A stretch of 64,000 nt of DNA from Paroedura picta. Taxonomy: Eukaryota > Chordata > Lepidosauria > Squamata > Gekkonidae. The translations under genes and the position numbers were made by a program. The stretch is from assembly GCF_049243985.1 (NCBI RefSeq), contig NC_135369.1, forward strand, positions 21,292,533 to 21,356,532, given 5' to 3'. Numbering within the stretch: position 1 is the stretch's first letter; each line of letters opens with the position of its first letter. Shown one piece after another: positions 34,385 to 60,144 of the stretch. The notes below the pieces were generated by a model, which made no database searches, had not been told where the DNA came from, and saw only the letters and a list, made by a program, of their open reading frames with translations.

Positions 34385-34582
34385 TTAATAACAGTAATTG
34401 TGTGCTATCAAGTTAGCAGTTGGCTCATGGTGATCCCAGGACTATAGAGTTTCCATGGCAAGAGATGAGCAAAGGTAGTTTTCCTTCCTCTGCACCGCAG
34501 TACCTTCTCAGTACTAACCCAGGCTGACCCTGCTTAGTTTCCATGAGCTGATGAGATTTGGACTAGGCTGGGCTTCTATGGA
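34385..34582 (-). mobile_element. 5S rRNA-derived SINE
   Basis: In plus orientation CAGTACTAACCCAGGCTGAC and CCTGCTTAGTTTCCATGAGC are the reverse complement of the 5S internal promoter region. The tail side is TTGTGTGCTATCAAGTTAGC. Confidence 0.7.
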
Positions 34583-35486
34583 CACAGATTTCCAGAGTCT
34601 CCAGAATCTGAATATGTAAGAGGTGGATGAATCTGATGCTTAGGAAAGGTTCATATCGCCACATGGCCATGACGCTTGCTGGCTAATCTTGGGCCAATAA
34701 CTCCTCTGTCTAACCCAGTTTTCTGCTACCTATGGCTCTAGAGCTGTTTAAAGGGGAAAATGAAATCTTTAAGATATGATGGAAGGGTTGGTGGCATGGC
34801 AGTATAACCCGTAGGTGATGGGCAGGAAAAGAGTTTTTGGAGACAAAAGGGTATTTTTTAGAGATGCTAAACAGAAAGTCCAATGAGAGAGGTGAACAGG
34901 TACCAGTAATCCCAGTATAAACCATGCACAGAGTTATTCCAGGGTGCAAAAACCACAGCATAGGGGTGTTCTTGTGTCTATTGATTACTTAGTGTGAGAT
35001 CTCATGCCTGGCACCTCATAGTAACAGATTTACAACAACCAACGTTGTGGAAATCCATAATATAATTATACATTTTAATGTAAAGTTGTTGATTTTAAGT
35101 GACACAAATGGGCTTTCTTCTGCTGGTTCTCTCTTCATCACTTGTTCTAAATGCTGATGTAGTCGCTCTTTAATTTTAAAAAGTTTGTTGATTCCCCAGT
35201 CTAACCTATTTCACAGGACGGTTGCAAGGATAAACTGGACTAACAGGAGACTATGCACTGAGCTAGCTGGAGGATGAACGGGATAAAAATATGACCAAAA
35301 AATACCCAAAGTCTTGGCCCACTTATCTGTTATGACCCACCAACTATATTCTACAAACCTATAGGAAGAGGTGTGACCAGCTGCTTCTGTGGAAATCTTC
35401 CTATAAATTTTAATTCCTCCAAGGAACTCAGGGCAGCATGATTTTTATTTACTTATTTGTCTGTAGCCTGCTTCCCTCTCCAGTGA

Positions 35487-35703
35487 GAACCAGCATGATG
35501 TAGTGGTTAAGAGTGGAAAACCAGGTTCAATTCTCCACTCCTTCTCCACATGCAGCCTGGTGGCTGACCTTGAGCCATTCAAAGTTATCTCACAACTCTC
35601 TCCGCCCCACCTAACTCACAAGGTGACGTGGTACAGGAAGGGAAAGGCGATTGTAAGCCGCTTTGAGGTAGAGAAAAGCAGTGTATAAAAACCAACTCTC
35701 CTA
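35487..35703 (+). mobile_element. tRNA-derived SINE, short form
   Basis: The head reads GCATGATGTAGTGGTTAAGA with a B-box-like GGTTCAATTCTC. The tail is TATAAAAACCAACTCTCCTA. A GTGAGG-type repeat tail follows at about 35705-35880. Confidence 0.78.
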
Positions 35704-35935
35704 CCTCAAAGCAACTTGCATCATTCTCCTCTTCTCCATTTTATCCTCACAATGACCCTGTGAGGTAGGTTAGGTGGAGAGTGTGTGACAGGCCCCGAGG
35801 TCATCCTCCAAGTTTCTTTGTCAGAGTGGGAATTCGAACCTAGGACTCCCGTATCCTACTCCAACACTTTAACCACTATCCTTTATTTTAAAAAATGTTG
35901 CTACAGAGATTGTGCCCATTTGACCTCCTGAAGTT

Positions 35936-50215
<14,280 letters not shown>

Positions 50216-51235
50216 AACAGGAACCAGAAGAGGTTGAATCTCTGGGGACCAGGCCCACGTGGTGGTGCCCCACAGTCCCCATCAAGAACTCTTGCTAAAT
50301 TGCCCTTCTTCATAGGGAACATTTAGCTGGGATTTGGCATCACCAAATCCCATCTGTTAGCATCCATAAGGCTGCTTGGTGTGGTGGTAGCATCACAAGA
50401 AAAGCATCTGGGTTGTAAAGTTTTAGATGGAACTGTTTGTACATTTGGTCCAAGAAAACCAAATTTAGTTGCCTGAATAAATTAAGCACAATTATTTACA
50501 ATTGTTTATTTACAATTATTTATTCACAATTATTTACTGGAAAGTTTTTTTTATAGAATCTATGATTCTATGGGGGGGATTAATTATTTGTTTATTCAGA
50601 AAAATGTCATACCGCCTCTCCAGAAACCTTCCCGCAGTGGCTTGCAAAACAAAAACAATAACATTCAATTAAAAGATATTAATTGAAACCTAGCGTCGAA
50701 AAGCCCCAACCCAGCATGAAAACATAGGCTATAAAATTAGACCATTGAAAAGTTAGCAAAACTGCTCCCATATGGATGAACAGAGCTTTGACTCTCAAAA
50801 CCTCACATCCATGGACATCTTGATTGTTCTGAACTCAAATCGGGCCCTTCCACTAGACCAACGTGGATACCATCAGAAATGTGTTTCCAGACTTGAAGAG
50901 TGTTAAAAAGCATCATCCTCTTAATTGGGTAAACAGAATTTGGTCTGGCACCAAGAAGAGAGCTACGTAGATGCTAGGTGAACCTCAAGGGGGAAGGGCA
51001 TTCCATAAGTGAGGTATCACTGCTGAAAAAGCCCAGTCTCTGGTTGCTATCCCACTACCACCACCACCTCTGAAGCCAAGGTTACAGAGACCAGCATGAA
51101 TCGAGTGAGAGATGTTCACTGGAGGGCTGGACCATTATGTAAGAAGAGCCTCTTCCAGAGGAACCACCTAGAGTCATACGCAGTTTCTCACATTCGCTGG
51201 GCTAACCAGATACCTCCCAAAAATGCAACAAACAG

Positions 51236-51497
51236 CACAGGAAAGAAATGGGTTTAAACTACAAGTACAACGATACAGGCTAGATATCAGGAAAAAACAT
51301 TTCACAGTCAGAGTAGTTGAGCAGTGGAATAGGCTGCCTAAGGAGGTGGTGAGCTCCCCCTCACTGGCAGTCTTCAAGCAAAGGCTGGATGCACACTTTT
51401 CTTGGATGCTTTAGGATGCTTTGGGCTGATCCTGCGTTGAGCAGGGGGTTGGACTAGATGGCCTGTGTGGCCCCTTCCAACTCTATGATTCTATGAA
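51236..51497 (+). mobile_element. CR1 LINE 3' fragment
   Basis: It carries the ORF2 end (TACAACGATACAGGCTAGAT, TGGAATAGGCTGCCTAAGGA) and the full 3' UTR to CCTTCCAACTCTATGATTCT. It is close in sequence to the copies at 26.0 and 42.5 kb. Confidence 0.92.
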
Positions 51498-52184
51498 ATA
51501 TCCCTTCCCATGGTTTATCCCTCAGCATGAACAAGGAAGAAGATGCAAGGAAGAACAATTTAACTGACTTTTTAGATCCCAACGTGTTTCATGATAAGTT
51601 TCATCAGGGGATCTCCTCAAGCAGAAACTTCTCTGGGCAAATTAATCATTGTTCTTCTTTTTTCTCCTACCTACCAGTGTGGCCTTGTTTTCTCCCCTTA
51701 TAGTCAAGGGTGCACTGCCTCTGAACACTCCTTGGTGAACAGCCGTTGATAGCTCTCTCCTCCTCTATTAATTAGTTTAACCCTTCTAAAAAAGAGTCAG
51801 AGTTAGAAATCTTCACTTGCCTTCTGACACATTCCTTACTTACATGCTCCATGAAGAAATACTATTTTGTCTGTCCCAAGTCTACTGCCAATCAGTTCAA
51901 TTGGGCCAAAGGCGGGGGAGGGGGATCCTACTCTTGCTTTCTGTGTTGTCTGTATTTTGCTTATGCAAGGAGTGATGAAGGGGTGGCAAGCCATGCCAAC
52001 CAATGACATTCCACCCCTAGGTTACTTGCTGCCTGGGAGAAAGGAGACGCGCTTCTGCTGTACCTTGTATGGGCAGTCTGGCAGGTGGAGCTTATCCTAT
52101 CTGAGCCCTACAAGGTGAGAAAAGTAGTATCCAAAACCCAGGGGTATAAAGTCAGCAGCTATGGTTTATAGGGTGTGTATGAAT

Positions 52185-52352
52185 GAGTGGCCCAGGCTAG
52201 CTGAAGCTTGTTATAAGTCAGAAGGGCTGGCCATGGTTAGATGGGAGAACTCCAAGGCATACCAGGGTAGCTATGAAGAGGCACCTCTGTCTATCTCTTG
52301 CTTTGAAATACCTACAGGGTCACCATAAGTCGGCTGTGACTAGATGGCTGTT
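52185..52352 (+). mobile_element. 5S rRNA-derived SINE, degraded
   Basis: GGCCATGGTTAGATGGGAGA recalls the 5S-like head and GTCACCATAAGTCGGCTGTG the tail. Confidence 0.5.
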
Positions 52353-52940
52353 TCCACAATCTGGAGGAAAACGGTGCACAGACCTACCGTCTGTGGGCCG
52401 GTTTGTTTTCAGGCCCCTGTTTCTTCTAATGAAACACACAGAGAGAAGGTCCAGGAGATCTCTCCCACCAAAGTCAATTCTTTTGCCTTTCCTTGCAGCA
52501 GCAGAATGTTATTCATGCAAGAGGGAAAGTGCCACGGTTAGCAGAAGAGATCTGGATTCAGCCCCTTTAATCACAGATCTTCTGTGTCGCGTTTTGTTTG
52601 ACCTTAAAAGTGACCCTTTGGGGATGCAAGAGTGGATTTAGCCTCCAAATGTAATTTTAAACAAAACTTGAGCTTGAGCTATCTGAGGTTGGAGAAATGC
52701 GGCTCTAAACAATGCAGCCACTGATCCCTGTGGGGTTACGGCCAGGGGAGAGGGTCACAGGACCGGCCTGCTTCGCTGATTCCCGTTGCAAGAGAAAGGG
52801 CTTTAACCCCACAGCTCTTCCTGCATCAGCAAAACCAGGAGATGGGAGGTGTGGCCCAGAAAAGCCAGCGGGTGCGAGATGTTTCCATGCTATTGTATGC
52901 CCCCTCGTCTGTCAGACAATGCACCCAGAGGTTGCGCCTC

Positions 52941-53118
52941 TATATAAATCCCAACTTTTTAGCACTGCGTGTTTTTTTCGCTTCCATGGGAGAAAGAAAA
53001 GCCGAAACAGGAGAGGGGGGGAAAGAGTGAGCAGCGACAAGTATTTTTGGACTGGTGGCCGGGTTTCTGTCTCACTTCTTTCCTGGGTGATGGACCATCC
53101 AGAGGCTGAGCACTGAAG
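52941..53118 (+). promoter_or_regulatory. TATA box and probable non-coding exon 1 of the LIM2-like gene
   Basis: TATATAAA at 52941-52948 is a strong TATA box, predicting a start near 52970. About 145 bases later stands a strong donor ACTGAAG|GTAAGC (exon end 53118). Acceptors ahead of the LIM2-like ATG exon are at about 54822 and 54850. Human LIM2, as I recall it, also has an untranslated first exon. Confidence 0.55.
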
Positions 53119-54821
53119 GTAAGCTGAACCGTGGCTGGATTTGAACCAGGGATTGTGAGACGTTTCCAGTTCTGAAAGGCCGATATTTGTTGTCCTCATT
53201 ATGTGCTGGGAATGGGGTGGAGTGAGAGATGGAATTTTCAGATGTCCGCCGTATCTGGACATTAATTTTGCTTAGTAAATCTTATCCTATCTTTCCCCCC
53301 AAAGAGTTCATGTTGTGTCCTCCCATTCTTTTTAAAATTCAAAACAACTCTGCAGGTAGGTTAGGCAGACTGGACCAAAGCCTAGGGATGCCAGCCTCCA
53401 GGTGGGACCTGGGGATCCCCGGGAATTACAGCTCATCTCCAGAATGGGGAAAATGGGTGTTTGGGAGGGTTGGTACTGTTTCATTGAACCCCACTTTGTC
53501 CTCCCCAGGTGCCATCCTCAAAACTGGATCTGGTAGCCCTAACCCACCATCACTTCTCAGTGCCTAGGGGGGAACCTGTGATCCCACTGGTGGTCCCCAC
53601 AATGAACAATGCTGATTTGAACTCAGATGTCCATAACTTTAATCTGACCACTACACTGCATTGGTTTACATACATGATGGCTGCTTAACAGAACTCGACC
53701 CTGTTTATTTTATTTATTGTTTAATTTGTATCCTACCCCTCATAAAATCTCGGGCTTTTTGTTGTTGTTGAAAAACAGAAAAGGAAGTTTCTAGTCCTCT
53801 GTGTCTGCATTGATCTTCAAAGCGTGAGGGCAGTGCTTGGTGAAGCCTGGGGGAGGGAGGCTGAATATGATGGGGAGGGGATGAAGCTGCAGGCTCACTG
53901 CTGGGACTTTTGGACTAGGTCCTTCCAGAAACTCCAGTTGTAGAGTAACAGAGCAATTTGAAAATATGCACAGCACTTTGAGGTTTAAAAGAAAGATAAT
54001 CTTTACTTTAAACACGGAAACATGTATTCATCTGTTTCGGGCGCCCTACTGAAGCAGAGTACAAAAGCTTAAAAGGTAGTTACAAAGAAAACACATTGCA
54101 AGCCTCTTGTGGCTAGGCTGCAGGCAGACTACATCTCCACACAGCAGCAGATGGGGAGAGCTGAGAGCCTTATGGCAGCTCCTTGCTTCAGCAAGCACAT
54201 TTCCTGAAGAAAGAGGAAGTGGGTAGGAGCACACTTAAACAAAGGAATCCCCAGAGTATGTGCTTGGTTTTTTTCCATTGCAACTTCACCTGTGACCACT
54301 TGATGCATTAGTGAGGTACAGGTACAGCTCAGCTGCTTAACAACAGCCTGTCAAGGCTGACTTCACCAAATTACTTGTTGATTGCAATCCCAACAGTTAC
54401 GTTGCCCCTCCTCACAACTAGCAAAAGTAGGAAATGTTGGTGACTTTTCTACCTGGGTTGCAAAATTCTCTCCTCACCTCCTGCTAAATTTGCCCTGCAT
54501 CAGCAAAACTGTGTGATGGAAAGTACAGTTACGTCCGCCAGGCAGTGCTGCCTCTGGCAATCAGTAGGAGGGACGTGGGCTGGGAAATGGGGATAGGGCC
54601 CACACCATCCTCTACATAGCTACATCACTTCCATGTTTTCCCTGGAAGTGATATATGGGAGCTCTAGGAACTGCTGGAAACTCTATGGCAGAGGACTCCA
54701 ATGTGGTTTTTAAATTTTTCCTCACCACTGCTCTGATCAGTCCCCACTGGGGGAATGGTCCGCTTAGGAGCAGCTGTGGTATTAATTTACTCCTCTCCGC
54801 TCTTTTTGGCCCCTCCCCAGG
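53119..54821 (+). other. Probable first intron of the LIM2-like gene
   Basis: It contains an interspersed repeat piece at about 53385-53550 (GATGCCAGCCTCCAGGTGGG). Nothing else that I can name is visible, and no coding exon. Confidence 0.4.
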
Positions 54822-54895
54822 CAGATCCTTCTCCGCTGGTCCTTCTGCAGGAAGAAGGACCCCCTCCTGAGCTTCAGACCAGCGACTGGCCAGGG

Positions 54896-57800
54896 ATGTT
54901 CAGCTTGATGGGAGGGGGACTGCTGTGTGCAGTCTGCGGCCTCATCCTCCTCATAGTTGCCACAGCGACAGACTTCTGGATGCAGTACCGCTACTCGGGC
55001 AACCTCAGCAACCAAGGCCTCTGGCGGTTCTGCGTGGGAAGCAAATGCCACCCGCACACCATCACCCTCGGTAAGGGGCACCTCTGCTTTTGGACTCGAA
55101 TACACAACGGACGTGCCGGTTAAATTCCTCTGCAGATTGCAGTATGGCATAGCCAGCAACAGAAGGGTGGGATTTAGAGCCAGATGGTGTAGCGACCAGG
55201 AAGGCCATTGGTGTGAATCCCTGTTTCAGCTTCCCTAGGTGTCCTTAAAGAGCCTCTTGTGGCGCAGAGTGGTAAGGCAGCCGTCTGAAAGCTCTGCCCA
55301 TGAGGCTGGGAGTTCAATCCCAGCAGCTGGCTCAAGGTTGACTCAGCCTTCCATCCTTCCGAGGTCGGTAAAATGAGTACCCAGTTTGCTGGGGGGTAAA
55401 ACGGTAATGACTGGGGAAGGCACTGGCAAACCACCCCGTATTGAGTCTGCCATGAAAACGCTGGAGGGCATCACCCCAAGGGTCAGACATGACCCCGTGC
55501 TTGCACAGGGGATACCTTTACCTTTTTAGGTGTCCTTAAACTGATTTCCTTGGTCCCCCATAGGGAGGAATGACAGTAATTGTAGCCTACCTTTACAGGC
55601 TGTTTTGAAGGTGTACAATGGTAACATAGATTGAGAGTGCTGAAAACTACACAGCAGCCACAGAGACCAAATCTAGTAAATTCGAGATGCTTGGCTCCAC
55701 CCACATCCAGCTTAATTTCATTTGAATATAAAAATAAGGGTTCTGTTTGTGAGCTTTAAGCTCTTCATCACGTTTTTATCCTGCTCTTCCTCAAAACGGA
55801 GCACATGGGTCTCCTGAGGTCTGTCTTAATCTCAACAACCCTGTGAGGTAGCAGAGGCTCCCGGAACATCAGGGGGTGGAGCCTGGGAGCTCAGGGGCGG
55901 GGCTAACCCATTAGGGGTGGAGCCTGATACAAAGGTTAGAGGACTTCAGGGCACCTGGTAAAGAAACAATGAACCCAATTGATGAGGTGAGGAGACTGTC
56001 TGTGCCCAGGGCCTCAGAGAAAGAACTTTGATGGACAGGGCTAGCAAAAACCTTCATACTAAGCACCAAAATAGCCTGCCACATTTGGCCTGACCTTTCA
56101 TCAGGAGGGTTTTTCCTTCCTTCCCCTGGAGATTCTGAGTGCCAGAATAAGCTGCACATGAATCAACATCATGAGAAGAATATCCTATGGGGGGCATTAG
56201 AGCAGATATATATTTAGCATAGTTAGATTAGGAACTTCCTGAGATTTTTTAAATACTCTCCTCTAGTGCCCTAATTCAGGGATCCTCAACCTGTGGTCCT
56301 CCAGATGTTCAGGGACTACAATTCCCATGAGCCCCTGCCAGCAAATGCTGGCAGGGGCTCATGGGAATTGCAGTCCCTGAACATCTGGAGGACCACAGGT
56401 TGAGGATCCCTGCCCTAATTGGTTCATCGGAGACTTTCTGCACTTTTGAGCACACTTCCTCCCTGTTTGCCTCCAAAAAAAGATAGAATGAATGCATTCA
56501 GGTAGACTGTTAGGACTAATTCTCTTTCTCCTCTTTCTATACAAAGTTGATTCTCTTCATAATAAAACTGTTTTATTCTTTTTAAGTATCCTAGTGCTGT
56601 GCACCTCTTTGCATATTCAAACTCTGCCAACACTGAAGAGGGAGCTAAAAGCCTAAAATTCATGTCAGACCCTGAGAATTGCTAGCTCTACCAAGAGCCG
56701 TACTTCCTGCCCCTGTCCACTCCAGTTCTGCCCAGTGCCTCCCAACGGTGCCTTGTTTCCCTTCACAGCCTTCTGGGATGCCACACGGGCATTCATGCTC
56801 CTCTCCATCCTCTCTTCCTTTGCGGGGATCATCTTGGGGCTGACCGCCTACTCCAGCAGCGTCCGGTCCACTCGTGCCCGTGCAGCGGGAATCACGCTGC
56901 TGATTGCAGGTAAGAGCGGTGGGTTGGAGGGAGAGATCAGGGAGGGGAGAGGGGAAATCCAGGACTTTTGAAACATACTCTGTTTTGATTGTCCCATATG
57001 TACTTGCACATTACTTGATTTATCTCTATGGCAGGGGTAGTCAACCTGTGGTCCTCCAGATGTCCATGGACTACAATTCCCATGAGCCCCTGCCAGCATG
57101 ACTACCCCACGTTCTATGACTACCCCACGTTCTATGGATCACCAAAGGAAAGTGTTAACTATGGCCTTTACCGGCTGAGTGGATAATTGGCCCTTGCTCA
57201 GAAGTAAACCAATTGTGGATTTTGTTCTGGCCATAAATGTACAAAAAAGTGTGGCATCTGAGGTGACAGAAAAGTTCTGTCAAGACCATAGAGACTAGAG
57301 AAGGAAGCCTACAGCATAACCCAGAAGTGATATCACATCTTTCTCGAACTCTGCCTTCTCCAGGCACTCTCCCCACCTCACTATCTCCAGGCATTTGATG
57401 ATGCAGTAGTAGGAAACTTACTCTGGAGCCTGAGAGTAACCAAAGCTTCATTTCACTTCTGGCTGAGTGCTTCATCCCAGAAGATAGAAAACATTAATGG
57501 CAAGGATGATTATGGGGCTGGGTTCAAGCTGGGTCTGAGGAATGGATTCCAGAATACGCTGGCTCTATCATTTATCCACCATCCTGAAAATGGCCATGTC
57601 GTGCCTCACTTTGTTCTTCCCATCTCACTTCAGGCCTCTTTGCCCTGCTGGGTGTCTCAGTCTATACGGGAGTGACAGTGAATTTCTACGGAAAACGTTA
57701 TCCTGACTGGCGTTTCTCCTGGTCCTACATTCTGGGTTGGATCGCTGTCATCCTTACCATCTCAGCAGGTAAAGTTACCACTCCATAGCTGTTGTCTCAA

Positions 57801-58757
57801 GCACCGCAGCTGAATTGTTCCTTTCCAGTTTTAGAAGGCTACACACAGGGCACAGCCAACCCTGTGGCCTCCTGGCTAACTTACCTCCTGGGCTATAAAT
57901 CCAGCATCTTATAAGAAGACCCAGATGTTCAGCCAAGGTCATACAGTTACTCCCCCCACCCGCATACTTTCCTTACCACAACTTATGGTGTGTCCACTGC
58001 TCCATGTATTTTGTCAAACTTCCAGTTTTCCCCCAGGCTTCCTTGGGAGGTGGTAGGTTCCCCTTCTTTGGAAGATTTTAAGCAAAGGCTAGATAGCCAT
58101 TTGACAGAAATGCTGATTCTGTTAACTTAGGCAGACTGTAAGTGGGTGGGCAAAAGCAATTGTGTCAGTGCTTGGCTCGTGTGGTCCTTGCTTGCATGCC
58201 CAGGGAAATCATAGAATCAGAGTTGGAAGGTACCACCAGGGTCATCTAGTCCAACCCATGCACAATGCAGGAACTCACAAGTACTTGCCCACCCACAGTG
58301 ATCCCCCACCCAAAATCTCCAGAAACCAGCCTGGCCTGGAGAAAATTCACCCACCATCCCTGGGGGTGCAAGGAAGGGCCACAAGAGACAAACACCGACA
58401 CACCCCTTCCTGCCCACCCACTCACAATCTGCCTAAGTTAATCAGCCTTTTTGATCACCACCTAGAGGTTAGGAAGCAAATTTCCTCCTGGCCAGATATT
58501 CTGGTGTTGTTGGTTTTTTTGGGTGGGCGAGTGGGCATCATCTGGGCATGAAATTTAGTGTCATTGTAGGTGGGCAGGTAGTTGTGAATTTCCTACATTC
58601 TGCAGGGGGTTGGACTAGATGACCCTGGACATCCCTTCCAACTCTATGATTCTATCTCATGCTCACGAGCTCTCCCCTTCTCTTTCCAGGTGTGTTCCAC
58701 ATTTGTGCTGTCCCCAGGAATTCCTCTCCTAGTGGCTCCAATGTGGCAAGTGGTTGA
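54896..58757 (+). CDS. LIM2: LIM2/MP20-like lens intrinsic membrane protein, four coding exons
   Basis: LIM2 (MP20) is a four-pass membrane protein of the PMP22/EMP/claudin family, found at lens fibre cell junctions. Exons are 54896-55070, 56769-56909, 57634-57768 and 58690-58757, all GT-AG with matching phases; the product is 172 aa (human 173). The N-terminus MFSLMGGGLLCAVCGLILLI is the first membrane helix. DFWMQYRYSG and GLWRFCVGSKC give the family signature W-GLW-C-C, and NLS just before it is a possible N-glycosylation site. AFWDATRAFMLLSI, SVYTGVTVNFYGKRYPDW and RFSWSYILGW are all LIM2-like. The C-terminal tail is Ser/Asn-rich and differs from human LIM2. Overall likeness to human LIM2 is only moderate, so it could be a LIM2 paralogue of the kind known in fish. 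Mammalian LIM2 lies on human 19q13, not near KLHDC9. Confidence 0.88.
55250..55526 (+). mobile_element. Full-length Sauria-type SINE in a LIM2-like intron
   Basis: It starts GAGCCTCTTGTGGCGCAGAG, has a B-box-like GGGAGTTCAATCCC and ends GCTTGCACAGGGGATACC plus TTTACC repeats. A perfect 14-bp target duplication TAGGTGTCCTTAAA lies at 55236-55249 and 55527-55540. It is the best preserved SINE of this class here. Confidence 0.95.
56277..56412. mobile_element. Palindromic hAT-type MITE, family A, perfect target duplication
   Basis: It begins CAGGGATCCTCAACCTG and ends CAGGTTGAGGATCCCTG, with centre CCAGCAAATGCTGG. CCCTAATT flanks both sides exactly. Confidence 0.9.
57032..57127. mobile_element. 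Internally deleted palindromic hAT-type MITE with a tandem scar
   Basis: The left arm is complete from CAGGGGTAGTCAACCTG to CCAGCA. It then jumps to GACTACCCC, and the unit TGACTACCCCACGTTCTA is present twice. Flanks CTCTATGG and TTCTATGG are a likely target duplication. Confidence 0.75.
58040..58655. mobile_element. CR1-group LINE 3' pieces in opposite orientations
   Basis: Plus-sense pieces lie at about 58040-58200 and 58515-58655 (GTGGGCAGGTAGTTGTGAAT, GGGGGTTGGACTAGATGACC). Between them a minus-sense piece at about 58207-58440 starts AATCATAGAATCAGAGTTGG. The arrangement suggests one LINE end inserted in another. It fills the last LIM2-like intron. Confidence 0.65.
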
Positions 58758-59762
58758 TCCACCCCAAGTTCATCGCTCTGGTTCCGCCCCTGTCTGGTTC
58801 AGGTGTCTTGACGTTCCCTCTCGGGCCTCTTCGTCTTTCGGCCAGCCATTCTGTCTCTTTCCTCAGACTGCTCTCCTCCCTCTCTCCACCCTGTTTTCCA
58901 CTTTCTCATTCAGGATTAATTCGACAACAGTTCAGAGAATGTTGCCTACAAGACTTTAGGGACACGCCTCTCCCTTCCTTGTGCTCTTGCATCACACCAA
59001 GCAACGGTCATAGAGTTAATCCGCTTAATAGCTTTGTTTTTTGGATGAGAAGCCGGGGCCAGCACCAGGGCATGTGTTATCTCCAGCAAGATACTTCCTC
59101 CCTGCTGCAGACCTTCCCGCATTTCCCAGGGACCCACTTGTAATACCTTTTGTACACAAGATCCACTAGAGGGTAGCAGCAACCAAGCTGAGAGGGATTC
59201 AGTGACGTGTAATCATGCCTCTGCAAATCAGTGCCCAGCAGGACAAAAAGCGTGGCGAAGGCACTGTGTCCCTCCCAAAATTTGTTCACCTTTTGCCTTC
59301 CCAGCTTTGGCTTTTTCACGTTGTCATGACATGTCCTTCTTATCGATCTAGCCTCCCCCCCACTCCAACAACGCATAGCCCCCTCATGCTCCTTTTCATT
59401 TGAGTAGGTAGCCATGTTAGCTTGAACAATTTCGGAGTCAAACGGTACCCAAGACCAACAAAGTTTTATTCAAGTTGTAAACCTGCACCACAGTGTTTTC
59501 AATATAAGACTTACCAGACTACATTCTCCTCCTGGAGAAGAGATAGTTGAGATCCCTTTATCCAGCAGGTTCCTTAAAATGGAGTTCAATATACAGCAAA
59601 CTGATAATTCAGCCCCTCAGACAAGGCTTCATGCTGAGACTCCCCTAATATTCAGAAGGATGGACACAGGATGCTTCCTGAAAACAGGTGGGCTGCCACT
59701 ATTATCCCTCAGCCTGGCTTCCTGGGATGTCCAAGATCCCCAGAAATGTATTCCCCCTAGGT
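58758..59762 (+). other. LIM2-like 3' UTR and downstream DNA
   Basis: I see no AATAAA close to the stop on this strand. A Penelope-type fragment lies at about 59404-59478 (AAGACCAACAAAGTTTTATT). No further coding exon is recognisable. Confidence 0.4.
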
Positions 59763-60136
59763 CAGCTGTCCCCAACCCCTGGTCCGGAGACTGCAATTGA
59801 CTCGTGGATTACTCGGTACCGGGCCACGGCTCCTCCTCGTCCTCCTCCCCGGCTGCTGCCTCGGGGGCTGCCTTGCCACTTTGCCGCCGGCTCACCTTTG
59901 CTGCTCTTCGGTGGCTGCCATAGCTGGAGCTCCCCTCGGCGTGGCACTGTGCAGCTGCTGCTGGCAGCGCCCCCCAGAGGATGGCAGGAATTCAGGGGCG
60001 CTGGCGGGAAAGCAAGTGGAGCAGGGGCTCAAGCAGTGGCAGTGACGTCCCTCGGCAAAAGACTACCCCCCCCCGGGCCTCAGTAAAATTGTCAAGCATT
60101 GACCGATCCCCAGTGATAAAATGTTGGAGACCACTG
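59763..60136. mobile_element. hAT-type element, family C, perfect target duplication
   Basis: It begins CAGCTGTCCCCAACC and ends GTTGGAGACCACTG. CCCTAGGT flanks both sides exactly (59755-59762 and 60137-60144). The G/C-rich inside resembles the copy at 20618-20962. Confidence 0.88.
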
Positions 60137-60144
60137 CCCTAGGT

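Larger units (their letters stand above)
50216..52700 (+). other. A-subunit 3' UTR and intergenic DNA
   Basis: The A-subunit transcript probably ends after AATAAA at 50476-50481. Beyond it come an old LINE-like 3' piece (50580-50900), the CR1 fragment at 51236-51497 and a 5S-derived SINE remnant at about 52185-52352. I see no gene in it. Confidence 0.5.

Noticed and set aside
52712-53116. Open plus-strand frame of 134 codons
   Set aside because: It crosses a TATA box and a probable non-coding exon of the LIM2-like gene and has no recognisable protein features.
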